A DNA stretch of 64,000 nucleotides, from contig CAKREC010000006.1 in the NCBI GenBank assembly GCA_934316925.1, forward strand, positions 1 through 64,000, read 5' to 3'. The DNA comes from an uncultured Eubacterium sp. (GTDB taxonomy: Bacteria > Bacillota > Clostridia > Lachnospirales > Lachnospiraceae). Position 1 is the stretch's first letter. Each line of letters begins with the position of its first letter. This document shows positions 43,611-53,046 of this stretch, in pieces. The notes beneath the pieces were generated by a model. The model did no database searches. It saw only the letters and a program-made list of their open reading frames with translations, and was not told where the DNA came from. A program made the translations under genes and the position numbers.

Positions 43611-44748
43611 AATCGTCACCTCGTAGATCCATGACTTCCAGACGTCCACCGACAATGCCCGCCTGATCGATATCTCCGTGATCGGACACGGTAAGATACA
43701 TCGCAGACTCCAGCTGCTTGCCCTCTTCCCAGGCAAGATATGCCATCACCAGTTCTTCCGGCTCATGGGTAATCGAACACCGGAACAGATCCTGGAACAT
43801 CCATAATAATTCCTCTTCCTGTTCGACAACTCTCTCCTGCACAATATCATTCTCTTTGTCATACCAGATATATTTCTGTGGGATCGCATGCTCGATCATG
43901 AACATCGCCACGGAATAAATCCCCTGTGCCAACAGATTCATATCCTGATACTGTGCCTTTTTTTGCTTTTTCTTATTTTTGATCTCCTCATGTTTGTCCA
44001 CGCAGAGATCGATAAAAATATTTACTACCTTGGTCAATGGAAGACTTCCTTCCTTTACCATAAGGCTTCCGGTCTTCGAACTGAGTTTCCAGTGAATACG
44101 CTGGATCTTGTCACCATCCATAAAAGATCGTATGTCAAAAATCTCCGATGGATCATCGCCTTTTTTGTACAGGGAGAACCGGTCACTGTCAAGACTTGTC
44201 TCATTGTACCAGCGATCCTTTCCCAGATACATCTCACGAAGGGAGGGCAGAACCAGAATATTCTGCGTCTCAAAATCCCGTCCGATCGTCCAGGCAAAAA
44301 TACTAAGATAGTCATAGATACGGACTTTATGTACGGTAATCGCAATATTTCCGCAGTTATCTACCGGCACCGTAATGCGTCGGTCTCTTTTTCGCCCTGC
44401 ATCTACCGAAAAACGGACATTGGTTTTGCCTTTTTCCCCGGTAAATGTGTTGCAATACGTCACTTTTGCAATTCCTTTGGTAATTGGCAGTATTTTATTT
44501 CCATTTTCAACGGTAAGGGTAATCGATGGCCGCGCCGGTCTGTCCATTTCATCTTTATCTGCTACCGGATTTTTGGAATCCACGCGGACAGACGTCCGCA
44601 TACGCAAAAGAAGCAGGCAGATAAACATGGCAACAGGAAACAGCACCAGCACACCGGCGATCGCCACTGAACTAAACTGCAGATAAAAAACGGAAATCAG
44701 TGCTCCCGCCACAAGGCAGAGCAATAAAAAAATGGTTCCGATTGTCAT
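43597..44748 (-). CDS. DUF58 membrane protein
   Basis: A 383-residue protein with two N-terminal helices (4-25, 28-47) and the DUF58 domain: RPFDPSE-like segment seen here as KKGDDPSEIFDIRSFMDGDKIQRIHWKLSSKTGSL in part, with the hallmark IHWKLSS. DUF58 proteins act with MoxR ATPases and transglutaminase partners in assembling or maturing envelope complexes. It lies 12 nt after moxR and overlaps the next gene. Confidence 0.92.
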   Translation of the reverse strand: MTIGTIFLLLCLVAGALISVFYLQFSSVAIAGVLVLFPVAMFICLLLLRMRTSVRVDSKNPVADKDEMDRPARPSITLTVENGNKILPITKGIAKVTYCNTFTGEKGKTNVRFSVDAGRKRDRRITVPVDNCGNIAITVHKVRIYDYLSIFAWTIGRDFETQNILVLPSLREMYLGKDRWYNETSLDSDRFSLYKKGDDPSEIFDIRSFMDGDKIQRIHWKLSSKTGSLMVKEGSLPLTKVVNIFIDLCVDKHEEIKNKKKQKKAQYQDMNLLAQGIYSVAMFMIEHAIPQKYIWYDKENDIVQERVVEQEEELLWMFQDLFRCSITHEPEELVMAYLAWEEGKQLESAMYLTVSDHGDIDQAGIVGGRLEVMDLRGDDFEIS

Positions 44749-44760
44749 GGCTGCCTCCCT

Positions 44761-45687
44761 TTATAATTTTGGCACCGCAATACGATTTACAATTTCTTCT
44801 ACCACATCCTCTTCCGAAATGTGGCTCATACGTGCTTTTCCGTTGAGAAGCAGTCGGTGAGCAAGCACTGCCTTGGAAACGATCTGGATATCCTCTGGCA
44901 GCACAAATGTACGTCCCTGAACAAAAGCACGTCCTTTTGCCATATCCATAAGTGCCAGCGTTCCACGCGGACTGATTCCCAGTGAGATCATCGAATGATT
45001 TCTTGTCGCATCAATGATCTTGGACAGATACTGCAATACCTTATCATCCACGTAAATCTGTTTTACCTGATCCTGCATCTCAAGAAGTTCTTTCTTGGAA
45101 ATGATCTCTTCTACAAAATCCAATGGGTTGATATCCTGTCTTTCTTTGATCAGACGGATCTCTTCTTCCATGGTCGGATAACCCATGGAAATACGGATCA
45201 TAAAACGGTCCAGCTGTGATTCCGGCAGCATCTGGGTACCGGCAGAACCTACCGGGTTCTGTGTAGCTACTACAATAAACGGATGCGGCAGCTGTCTTGT
45301 CACACCATCCACAGTAACCTGTCCCTCTTCCATAACCTCCAAAAGCGCAGACTGCGTCTTCGTAGAAGTACGGTTGATCTCATCCGCCAGGAGCAGATTG
45401 CAAAGGATGGCTCCCGGTTTGTACTGAAATTCGCCATTGGCATCGATCATGTTGAATCCGACTACATCACTCGGAAGTACATCCGGTGTAAACTGCAGAC
45501 GTCTCTCGGTCAGCTCCATCGCACGGGAAAATGATACCGCAAGCGTCGTCTTTCCCACTCCCGGAACATCTTCGATCAAAATATGGCCTTTTGCGAGGAT
45601 CGCTGTCATCACTAACTCGATCGCCTCATCCTTTCCTCGAATAACTTTTCCCACTTCTTTTAAAATCTCTTCTACCTTGGTATTCAC
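44761..45687 (-). CDS. moxR: MoxR-family AAA+ ATPase
   Basis: A 308-residue AAA+ ATPase with Walker A EDVPGVGKTTLA, Walker B LLLADEINRTSTKTQSALLE, sensor VATQNPVGSAGTQMLPESQLDRF, and the MoxR C-lid. It is a chaperone-like ATPase for metal or complex assembly, with DUF58 and transglutaminase partners encoded directly downstream. First gene of the four-gene operon that ends with the alarmone synthetase. Confidence 0.95.
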   Translation of the reverse strand: MNTKVEEILKEVGKVIRGKDEAIELVMTAILAKGHILIEDVPGVGKTTLAVSFSRAMELTERRLQFTPDVLPSDVVGFNMIDANGEFQYKPGAILCNLLLADEINRTSTKTQSALLEVMEEGQVTVDGVTRQLPHPFIVVATQNPVGSAGTQMLPESQLDRFMIRISMGYPTMEEEIRLIKERQDINPLDFVEEIISKKELLEMQDQVKQIYVDDKVLQYLSKIIDATRNHSMISLGISPRGTLALMDMAKGRAFVQGRTFVLPEDIQIVSKAVLAHRLLLNGKARMSHISEEDVVEEIVNRIAVPKL

Positions 45688-45710
45688 AATCTTCCTCCAT
45701 TCCGTATAAT

Positions 45711-45734
45711 AGAAAACGCCGTAGTTCCGGCGTT
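45711..45734 (-). terminator. Terminator of murA
   Basis: AACGCCG/CGGCGTT, a 7-bp perfect stem with a 6-nt loop, then TTCTATT on the minus strand. It lies 20 nt after the murA stop and before moxR. Confidence 0.65.
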
Positions 45735-45754
45735 CTCTAAAATACTTATGCTAT

Positions 45755-47053
45755 TTATGATACTTTCATTTTAAATTTGCGTATAGCACGCTCGTCTTCG
45801 GCGTCAACTTTCTCCATATGACCACCAAGACCGCGGATCTTCTCTTCAAAATTCTCGTAGCCTCGTTCAATATACTGGATCGAGTCTACATAGGTAAATC
45901 CATCTGCTACTAAGCCAGCCATAACCAAAGCGGCTCCTGCCCGCAGATCCGGTGCGCTCACAGTCGCTCCGGTAAATGTCTCCACCCCGGTAATAAAGGC
46001 AGCATTGCCCTCTACCGTGATATTCGCACCCATGCGTCGAAGTTCACTGACATACTTCAATCTTGTCTCGAAAATCGTCTCCGTCACAATGCTGGTACCC
46101 TGTGACAATGCCAGAAGTGTCGTCATCTGTGGCTGCATATCCGTAGGAAATCCCGGATACGGCATCGTCTTGACATTGGCATATGATAAGCGATGATCGG
46201 ATGCAACGCGGACACAGTCGTCAAACTCTTCTACTGTAGCACCAATCTCAACCAGCTTCGCCGTGATCGCCTCCAAATGCTTAGGAATGACATTCTTGAT
46301 ATAGGCATCGCCACCCGTAGCTGCTACTGCCAGCATGTAAGTGCCTGCTTCAATCTGATCCGGAATGATCGAATATTCACTTCCGTGAAGCTTCTCGACA
46401 CCGCGAATACGGATCGCATCCGTACCGGCGCCCTTGATATTCGCTCCCATACTGTTCAAGAAGTTGGCTACATCTACAATATGCGGCTCTTTTGCCGGAT
46501 TCTCAATAACCGTCTTGCCTTCTGCCATACAGGCAGCCATCATAATATTGATCGTAGCACCCACACTCGGACAATCCAGATAAATGTGGTCTCCCACCAG
46601 ACGCTCTGCGCTGGCATCGATCTTTCCATGATGGATCGTCACTTCTGCTCCCAGCTGCTCAAATCCCTTGATATGCTGGTCGATCGGACGACTGCCGATC
46701 TGACATCCACCCGGAAGTGCCACTAATGCTTTTTTATATTTACCTAAAAGAGCTCCTACTAAATAGTAAGAACCTCGAATCTTTCGTATAGCCTCTTCGT
46801 CCACACTCACATCGCTGATCACAGCTCCGTTGATCCTCACGGTGTGAACGTCAATGCGCTCCACAATTGCTCCTATTCCCTCAATGGCGTCCAATAAAAC
46901 GCGAACATCGTCTACATCCGGTAAGTTCTCGATCAAAACCGGTTCGTCAGCCATGATAGCTGCCACGATAATGCCCAGTGCTGCATTCTTCGCACCACCG
47001 ATCACTACCTCTCCTCGCAATGGTGTACCGCCCTTAATAATGTACTGTTTCAT
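45755..47053 (-). CDS. murA: UDP-N-acetylglucosamine 1-carboxyvinyltransferase
   Basis: A 432-residue enzyme for the first committed step of peptidoglycan precursor synthesis, transfer of enolpyruvate from PEP to UDP-GlcNAc. The active Cys117 is present in PGGCQIGSRPIDQHI, so fosfomycin sensitivity is expected. Two adjacent ATGs follow GGAGG; the one at 47053 has the better spacing. The promoter has a palindrome over its -10 (47099-47139). Confidence 0.97.
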   Translation of the reverse strand: MKQYIIKGGTPLRGEVVIGGAKNAALGIIVAAIMADEPVLIENLPDVDDVRVLLDAIEGIGAIVERIDVHTVRINGAVISDVSVDEEAIRKIRGSYYLVGALLGKYKKALVALPGGCQIGSRPIDQHIKGFEQLGAEVTIHHGKIDASAERLVGDHIYLDCPSVGATINIMMAACMAEGKTVIENPAKEPHIVDVANFLNSMGANIKGAGTDAIRIRGVEKLHGSEYSIIPDQIEAGTYMLAVAATGGDAYIKNVIPKHLEAITAKLVEIGATVEEFDDCVRVASDHRLSYANVKTMPYPGFPTDMQPQMTTLLALSQGTSIVTETIFETRLKYVSELRRMGANITVEGNAAFITGVETFTGATVSAPDLRAGAALVMAGLVADGFTYVDSIQYIERGYENFEEKIRGLGGHMEKVDAEDERAIRKFKMKVS

Positions 47054-47098
47054 CATTACCTCCACCAATTGGCATGTATTCTAAAGTCAATTATACTC

Positions 47099-47139
47099 AT
47101 ACTATTCTGATAGTATAACACATTTCTCCTGTTTGTAAA
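47099..47139 (-). promoter_or_regulatory. murA promoter with overlapping palindrome
   Basis: On the minus strand TTTACA (47134-47139), 16 nt, TATACT (47112-47117). A perfect inverted repeat ATACTAT-N4-ATAGTAT (47099-47116) overlaps the -10 and could be a repressor site. Confidence 0.55.
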
Positions 47140-47161
47140 ACTCGAAATCGTGATCTTTTCA

Positions 47162-47740
47162 TTATTTTTTCTTCGTTTTTGCCACAGAATATCCAAATTT
47201 TCCCAACTTTTCTCCCAGTTCAAAATATTCCCCATGGGAGTAGGCAACCAGTCCCGTCTGGTTGAGTTCAAATTTGCCTGTTTCATTCATGTGCTTTTCG
47301 CTGACCTGCACTCCTGTGACTTCTGCGATAAACATATGATGGCTGCCCAGTTCCCGGACATCCCGCACTTTACATTCGATATTGACCGGACTTTCCTCTA
47401 TGATCGGGGCATAGGTAAGCGTCTGTGCCTTGCCCGCCGTCAGTTTCATCTCTTTAAACTTGTCAAGATCACGGCCAGATTTCACACCACACCAGTCGGT
47501 CGCATAGGTCAGATCCTTCGTCGTGAGATTGATCACAAACTCACCGCTGTTCCGGATCATATCGTAGGAATATCGTTCCGGGCGCACCGAAATAGAAACC
47601 ATCGCCGGATCTGAGCAGATCGTCCCCGCCCAGGCGATGGTAATAATGTTTTTATTTCCATTTTTATCCCCACAGCTTACCATAACTGCGGGAACCGGGT
47701 ACAACATATTTCCCGGTTTCCAAAGTTGTTTCTTTTCCAT
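47162..47740 (-). CDS. Flavin reductase-like flavoprotein
   Basis: A 192-residue FMN-binding split-barrel protein of the flavin reductase family: MLYPVPAVMVSCGDKNGNKN, NIITIAWAGTICSDPAMVSISVRPERYSYD, GEFVINL, and a His in LGSHHMFIAEV. These proteins reduce flavin or act on small substrates with NAD(P)H. The ATG at 47740 follows GAGG by 9 nt, two codons inside the frame, and 10 nt after the gene upstream. Substrate unknown. Confidence 0.85.
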   Translation of the reverse strand: MEKKQLWKPGNMLYPVPAVMVSCGDKNGNKNIITIAWAGTICSDPAMVSISVRPERYSYDMIRNSGEFVINLTTKDLTYATDWCGVKSGRDLDKFKEMKLTAGKAQTLTYAPIIEESPVNIECKVRDVRELGSHHMFIAEVTGVQVSEKHMNETGKFELNQTGLVAYSHGEYFELGEKLGKFGYSVAKTKKK

Positions 47741-47750
47741 TTTCACAGCC

Positions 47751-49289
47751 TCACATTCTTACTTTATAATACAGCTGCTCTGCCAGTTCCGGATAATTGG
47801 CGAGATAACAATCCATCTCGTCAAACGGTCCTGCCAGCATAACCACGATATACTCTCCATGTGTATGCATCAGACGGATCAGATCCTGGGTCGATTTCTC
47901 GTTCAGTTCCGCTGCATCGGTGATCAGCATACAGCCACCGGACAATTTTTCAATCTGCTCATCCAGATTCAGTCCGTTCAACTTTTCTGACGTAATCTTC
48001 ACAATGCTGCTCGCCTGAAAATATCCAAGATTGTTCAATTCTTTTGTAATGCGCTTGGCAACCGCCAGCGTGATCCGCTCTTCGCCCCCTGCAAAAACAA
48101 AATGTGGTTCCTTGTTGTCGCAGCGGACATGATGGATCGTATTTTTCAAAGTACGGTATAAGATTCCATGTTCGGAAATGTCCTCCGGCTCTCTCGCCAG
48201 CAGATCATCCAGATTTTCAATCGGAGCTGCTGTCCGAGGCTTGAGATTTTTATTTTTCTTTCCTACGACCGGTTCCGAGACACCCTCAAGTGAAAGCTTC
48301 GGCAACGGAGCCGTCTCTTCTAAGATCTTATCCAGAGACTTCGTCTGTTCCGGTGTGTCCTCCTGCGGTTCCAGTACAAGCTCAGACTCCGGCGCAGAAT
48401 CAGGTTCTTCAACCGGTTCTTCTGTAGAAGCTTCCTCTTCCAATGCTTCTTCCTCGACCGGTTCCTGCGTCGGAACCGGCTCCTCCGGTTCTTTTGTTTC
48501 GGTTATATCATCAATTTCTTCCGGTTCTGTTACCTCTTCTTCTGTCACATCTTCCGGCTCCACAACATCAACCGGCTGCTGTTCCTCTTTCTTTTCCTCT
48601 TCGTCATCATCTGAGAGTTCTGTGACGCGCACCGGCGCCGCCGCATAGTAAATACGTTCTTCTTTTTCCACAAATTCCGGCTCCGGAATGCCCTCTTCTT
48701 TTGGCTGCTGCCAGTCCGGAGATTCCAGCCGTGCCTGTAATTCAACCGCCTTGTCAATGATCGGTCCCTCTCCAAACCACAACTGCAAATCCTTGCACTC
48801 ACGGATCGCATCTTCTCTGCGGCCGTCATACTCATACAGACGAGCCAGCTGGTAACCCCACTCCTCTGTATATTCTTCTTTCTTAAGTTCTTCCAATATC
48901 TGGATCAGGGAATTTCTGCTCTCGCCTTCCGCCCGCGCCAGAAGATAGCGGAGTTCAAATGTCGTAAGCGTAGCTTCCCCTGAAAATTCATAGGCAAGGA
49001 ACAGCTCTCTCGCTTCTTTCATATCGCCCATCCGCAGTACCAGACGAAGAAGTTTCTCCAGAACATGGCGTGACTTTGTGCGATTGTAAATGATAAAATA
49101 GATTTCTTTTTTCTTCTCCATGCGTTCTGCTTTTTCATAAAGATCCGCATAAAGATACAAATCTTCCACCGATTCCACCTGCGCCAATGGCAGTGTGTCA
49201 ATAAGCTCTAATGCCGTTGTGAACTGATTGTCCGCCACATAATCACGGATCTGTCTGCAACGCCGTATTATCTCGCGTCTTTTTCCCAT
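47751..49289 (-). CDS. TPR-like protein with acidic linker and degenerate CbbX-like AAA domain
   Basis: A 512-residue protein in three parts. Residues 1-190 are helical repeats like TPR. Residues 210-350 are a very acidic Glu/Pro/Val-rich linker. The last 120 residues align with the AAA domain of CbbX/SpoVK (HFVFAGGEERITLAVAKRI, GGCMLITDAAELNEKS, YIVVMLAGPFDEMDCYLA). The Walker A Gly-Lys-Thr is replaced by GGEERIT and Walker B has DAAE instead of DEAY. It is therefore probably a pseudo-ATPase. It overlaps the upstream gene by 22 nt. Confidence 0.75.
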   Translation of the reverse strand: MGKRREIIRRCRQIRDYVADNQFTTALELIDTLPLAQVESVEDLYLYADLYEKAERMEKKKEIYFIIYNRTKSRHVLEKLLRLVLRMGDMKEARELFLAYEFSGEATLTTFELRYLLARAEGESRNSLIQILEELKKEEYTEEWGYQLARLYEYDGRREDAIRECKDLQLWFGEGPIIDKAVELQARLESPDWQQPKEEGIPEPEFVEKEERIYYAAAPVRVTELSDDDEEEKKEEQQPVDVVEPEDVTEEEVTEPEEIDDITETKEPEEPVPTQEPVEEEALEEEASTEEPVEEPDSAPESELVLEPQEDTPEQTKSLDKILEETAPLPKLSLEGVSEPVVGKKNKNLKPRTAAPIENLDDLLAREPEDISEHGILYRTLKNTIHHVRCDNKEPHFVFAGGEERITLAVAKRITKELNNLGYFQASSIVKITSEKLNGLNLDEQIEKLSGGCMLITDAAELNEKSTQDLIRLMHTHGEYIVVMLAGPFDEMDCYLANYPELAEQLYYKVRM

Positions 49290-51514
49290 TTCATAAGCTC
49301 CTTCGTCTGCTCAACTTCATCTGGTACATCGAATCCCTGTTTTTTGTATTTCTGAACAACGCCCGCGAATTCCTTCTGTCTTTTTGCCGACTCAACACGA
49401 TATCTACGGGAAGCCTCCTGAAAAGCATTCTGCTCCCGAAGAGATTCCTCCATCGCCGGCTCAAACGGGCAGTATGTATAAAGGATCTCCCTGGCAACCC
49501 GGTTCAGACGCATCGCGCCGGTAACTTCTCTGGTAAGCCAGTCCTGATAATCCTTAATAAAAACCTGCGCATGACGATTGCTGCACTGTTGCAGCTGCGC
49601 ACGTACCTTTTCTTTTTTCTCCGGTGATAAATTGTTGTTTTTCTTGTAAAACTGTAAGTAGTCCGTGTACTCCGCTGTCAATGACGGATAACGGTAATTG
49701 TTCCAGTATACACCCATCTCGGAACGGCATTTCTCCCAGCGGAAATGTCCCATCAGCTGCAGCACTTCCTGCTGCACATCTCTCTCGGAAAAGATCGGCA
49801 TCAGCATACGTCCATGACTTCTCTTCTGATTGCCCTCCATATCCTGCCAAAGCAGGCTGCGGCTTCCGTATACCGGGAATAAAATGAAATCTGGCGTGTG
49901 ACGGCTTACGACTGGAAAACGGTTGATCCCAACTTCTTCCAACGAAACAAAATGTTCCCGATAGAAAATGGTAAAATCGATCTTCTCCCATTTTTTCACA
50001 GCTTCATTGATCTTGGCACTCGTAACGACTGCCTGATCCAGCTTGGACATAATTCCCTCTGAGCACAAAACCGGAACGAACGAAGATAAATTTCCATTCA
50101 AAAGACGGTCTGCATAAGTCAATAAATTCTCAACTTCAAATGCAACCGGATCTCCTTCTTTGAATCCCTGCTCATATTCATCCTTTGACGGCTGTTTCGT
50201 GCCATCGGCAATCTTGCGCAGCCACTGTGGCATCGTATATACCGCGCAGTCCGTGTCCTCGCTTCCGATCGCCGGCAATACCGACAACGTCTGCAATTCA
50301 CGCTGTGTTAAAAGTTCTTCACTCACATATCCATACTGCAGGAAAAATTGAACTGCCAACGGCGGATTGCTGTCTGTAAAACTCTTCTTGATCGTCGCCA
50401 AATATACTTCAAAAAAACGCGCGGATAACGCCTTGCGAAAAGCAAGTGCTTCTTTGGTCCTCGCAAATTTATCCGTTGTGGAAATAAACTGCTCCATCAG
50501 ATTGCGAAATTCATCTGCTACATCTGCCGGAACCGATGAATACTCCAAAATCTGTGTCAGTGAATCATTGAGCACCGAAAGGTCTTCCTTCTCATATGCC
50601 TGCAGACTTCCCGTGTCATCCGATAACAACGCAAAGTAGATCTCTTCCATCCACTGCCGGTTGATGTCTACCGATATGCCACAGATCTCATGCAGCATGT
50701 CCTCTGCAAAATCAATATTGCTGACCATCGAATCCAGCATATCGCCCAGTCCGCTTTCGGAAGTCCCCTGCTGTTTCAGACGCAGTGCCATCTTGCCCAC
50801 AAAGGCAAATAAATTTTTCTCATCGAGGATCATGCCGCGCAAATACCGCTGCATCCACTCACTGTAATAGCGGCATCCATCCAACAAAGCCGGAAACAGT
50901 TCCATCTGCTCTTTGCAGTGCCGAAGCGCCACAATACTGCTGCCACAAAAATAATTCTTCTGTACTTCCAATGGAAGTTTGCTGCTCGCAACATAATAGG
51001 AAACCAGCTCCGGCAACGTGTATGCCTGGCTCTCGCCCTCCCGGATCCTCTCAAGAGATGAAATCTTCTCCGGAATAATGCCATATTGCTGTCCCTGTTG
51101 CATATACAGTGCATACGTCGTATCAATAAACTCGCCGATCTGTCTGACACCGTCCTGCAGCTTCACAAATTTCTGATATAAATCTGCAATAAAAAAATTC
51201 AGCGACGTAACATACAGTCCCCGATACTGTTTTTGCTGTTCTAAAACCTTCTCTGCCTGCTCCCACTTACTGATCGGCAACCGACAGATCATCGTATCTT
51301 CCAGCGCTTTATAAGAAAAGGAATGCACAGAACGAGTCAAATCGTACATTCCCAAAAAGTTTCCTGATCCTAATGTCAGCCGGATTCCCTTTGCTGCCAG
51401 CTGAACCTGTCCTTTCAACACTAACGCAACGCTCTGCACCGGCTCTTCTTCCCGAAAGATCACCGTTCCCTTTGGAATGTGCTCCGTTCCGTTCATATTA
51501 AGGTTCTCCGCCAT
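49268..51514 (-). CDS. Cyclic-nucleotide-binding-like (Crp cupin) multidomain protein, unknown
   Basis: A 748-residue soluble protein. Residues 8-100 have the cNMP-binding jelly-roll pattern (PKGTVIFREEEPVQSVALVL, GSGNFLGMYDL). No HTH follows; the rest is a long, mainly helical region of unknown type. It lacks a clear PBC Arg motif, so ligand binding is uncertain. The ATG at 51514 follows GAGGTG. It is coupled (22-nt overlap) to the pseudo-AAA gene, suggesting the two products work together. Confidence 0.65.
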   Translation of the reverse strand: MAENLNMNGTEHIPKGTVIFREEEPVQSVALVLKGQVQLAAKGIRLTLGSGNFLGMYDLTRSVHSFSYKALEDTMICRLPISKWEQAEKVLEQQKQYRGLYVTSLNFFIADLYQKFVKLQDGVRQIGEFIDTTYALYMQQGQQYGIIPEKISSLERIREGESQAYTLPELVSYYVASSKLPLEVQKNYFCGSSIVALRHCKEQMELFPALLDGCRYYSEWMQRYLRGMILDEKNLFAFVGKMALRLKQQGTSESGLGDMLDSMVSNIDFAEDMLHEICGISVDINRQWMEEIYFALLSDDTGSLQAYEKEDLSVLNDSLTQILEYSSVPADVADEFRNLMEQFISTTDKFARTKEALAFRKALSARFFEVYLATIKKSFTDSNPPLAVQFFLQYGYVSEELLTQRELQTLSVLPAIGSEDTDCAVYTMPQWLRKIADGTKQPSKDEYEQGFKEGDPVAFEVENLLTYADRLLNGNLSSFVPVLCSEGIMSKLDQAVVTSAKINEAVKKWEKIDFTIFYREHFVSLEEVGINRFPVVSRHTPDFILFPVYGSRSLLWQDMEGNQKRSHGRMLMPIFSERDVQQEVLQLMGHFRWEKCRSEMGVYWNNYRYPSLTAEYTDYLQFYKKNNNLSPEKKEKVRAQLQQCSNRHAQVFIKDYQDWLTREVTGAMRLNRVAREILYTYCPFEPAMEESLREQNAFQEASRRYRVESAKRQKEFAGVVQKYKKQGFDVPDEVEQTKELMKWEKDAR

Positions 51515-51582
51515 CCACGTCACCTCAATACTTCCTAATTCTATAGCGAATCAATAGTTCCCATACAAATCTATAACTAAAT

Positions 51583-51845
51583 CCGTGCGCCCCACGTCGA
51601 ATCCATCTTCAAAGACGTTACCTCAGCAGTTAACTCGGCTCAGGCTGCCTTGCGTCACACAAAAGGATTTGCTTAGTGCTGCTTCATTCCTGACCTGACA
51701 CGGTTCACAAGCTTCTGTTGCACAAGACCCAAGCGTCTACGCCACTTACTGCGGGCGGCTCTTCGTCAAAAGACCCTCAATGGGACAACACCCCTGCTAT
51801 AGCGGATTGCAGGTGTAGGGCACCGCTAACTCCCCGGCTGCACGG
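51583..51845 (-). ncRNA. ffs: Signal recognition particle RNA, large Firmicute type
   Basis: On the minus strand CCGTGC (51840-51845) pairs with GCACGG (51583-51588) to close a structure of about 263 nt. The 5' part has the Alu-domain type sequence with GGTGCCC and GGGGTGTTG. The middle has the domain IV core TGTCAGGTCAGGAATGAAGC followed by AGCACTAAGC, the Ffh-binding loop. The long form with an Alu domain is typical of Bacillus and Clostridium. tadA is nearby, as in Bacillus. Confidence 0.93.
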
Positions 51846-51867
51846 AAATCTTAACATATTCTTATTG

Positions 51868-51896
51868 ATTATATCTTTTTTTCGCTTTTCTGTCAA
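51868..51896 (-). promoter_or_regulatory. Consensus sigma-A promoter of the SRP RNA
   Basis: TTGACA (51891-51896), 17 nt, TATAAT (51868-51873) on the minus strand: a perfect promoter, as for stable RNAs. The start site would be about 15-20 nt before the mature 5' end, so a precursor is expected. Confidence 0.88.
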
Positions 51897-51938
51897 CTTC
51901 ATTCATAAATCGAAGCCGCTCTTATTAAAGCTGCTCGA

Positions 51939-52574
51939 TCATCTTAAAATCCGCCCTTCTCCAACAATTTCTTTATCATTAAAAATCACAAATTTCTCTG
52001 CTTTCTCCCATGGCGTTTTCCCCTCGCTGTCTGCCTTCCATAAATCTTCTGAGATTATTTTTACTTTTGCTTTTCTCCAAAACAGGCTTCCTCTTTTATG
52101 CAGTCTCACACATACAGTCTGACTGACAGGTTTGCCAGTTTCATCCAAAAAGCACACCGGAAAGATCATGTTGTCAATGATGCGGAGTTTTGCCAGGCCA
52201 ACTCCTCCCTCTTTCGCAGAGTACCATCTTATGTTCGCACGACCTATACTTCTTTCCTTTTGGCGTGGTCTGGTTTGAATGCGTCTCATCGGATAGTGAG
52301 ACGCATTGCAAGATACATACAAAACCAAGGGCAAGACTCCAAAAAAATAATAGTGTCGCAATTCTCCCGGATTCCCCCAAAACCAACAATATAACACGGA
52401 TATAAGGCCAACAAGCGCCAGTATGACCGTTGCAGGTCTCACAAGATCAAATTTAGATTTTTTTTTACATTTTTTGCATTGCTTTTTCCACCTGTATGTT
52501 CTCTCATCCACAAACTCTAATGTTTCACAACCACACCACGGACAATAAAGCTGGTATATTATTTTACATTTCAC
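51939..52574 (-). CDS. Zinc-ribbon membrane protein, unknown
   Basis: A 211-residue protein. Two Cys pairs (YCPWCGCE and QCKKCKKK) make an N-terminal zinc ribbon, followed by two membrane helices (about 46-66 and 74-92) and a C-terminal soluble beta-rich domain. The start is GTG, overlapping the tadA stop by 4 nt (GTGA), with AAGGAAGAG before it. No family name can be given. Confidence 0.7.
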   Translation of the reverse strand: MKCKIIYQLYCPWCGCETLEFVDERTYRWKKQCKKCKKKSKFDLVRPATVILALVGLISVLYCWFWGNPGELRHYYFFGVLPLVLYVSCNASHYPMRRIQTRPRQKERSIGRANIRWYSAKEGGVGLAKLRIIDNMIFPVCFLDETGKPVSQTVCVRLHKRGSLFWRKAKVKIISEDLWKADSEGKTPWEKAEKFVIFNDKEIVGEGRILR

Positions 52575-53041
52575 TTTTCTCTCTTCCTTTTCTCCCGTAA
52601 TTCCCTGAAAAATCCCGTCATCAGCTGGCTGCATTCCTGCTGCATTACCCCGGTAACAATCTCAACCTGATGATTGAATCCCGGTGTCTGAAGCAGATTG
52701 CAGACCGAGCCGGCACATCCTGCTTTTGGATTCATACTTCCGATCACAACTTTTGGTATACGGGCTTGTACAATCGCACCCGCACACATCGGACACGGCT
52801 CAAGTGTAACATACATCGTACACTCTTCCAGCCGCCAGTCTCCCAGCACGCGACTTGCTTTATTGATCGCAATCACTTCTGCATGTGCCAGCGTATTCTT
52901 TTTCCAGTTTCTCTTATTATACCCCCTGGCAATGATCTTTCCCTGATATTCGATCACACAGCCTATCGGTGTTTCTTCGCGGCTATACGCTTTTTTTGCC
53001 TGTTTGATAGCCTCTTTCATACATTTTTCTTCTGTTCCCAT
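52571..53041 (-). CDS. tadA: tRNA adenosine(34) deaminase
   Basis: A 156-residue zinc deaminase converting A34 to inosine in tRNA-Arg(ACG). Motifs HAEVIAI and EPCPMCAGA provide the zinc ligands and proton shuttle Glu. Length is typical. Upstream is a tandem pair of dispersed repeats whose inner copy supplies the Shine-Dalgarno GAGAGAGG. SRP RNA lies downstream, as in Bacillus. Confidence 0.96.
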   Translation of the reverse strand: MGTEEKCMKEAIKQAKKAYSREETPIGCVIEYQGKIIARGYNKRNWKKNTLAHAEVIAINKASRVLGDWRLEECTMYVTLEPCPMCAGAIVQARIPKVVIGSMNPKAGCAGSVCNLLQTPGFNHQVEIVTGVMQQECSQLMTGFFRELREKRKREK

Positions 53042-53046
53042 GTGAA

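Noticed and set aside
48178..48648. 156-codon plus-strand Ser-rich open frame opposite the acidic linker gene
   Set aside because: It is the antisense shadow of the Glu/Pro-rich linker; low complexity and no ribosome site.
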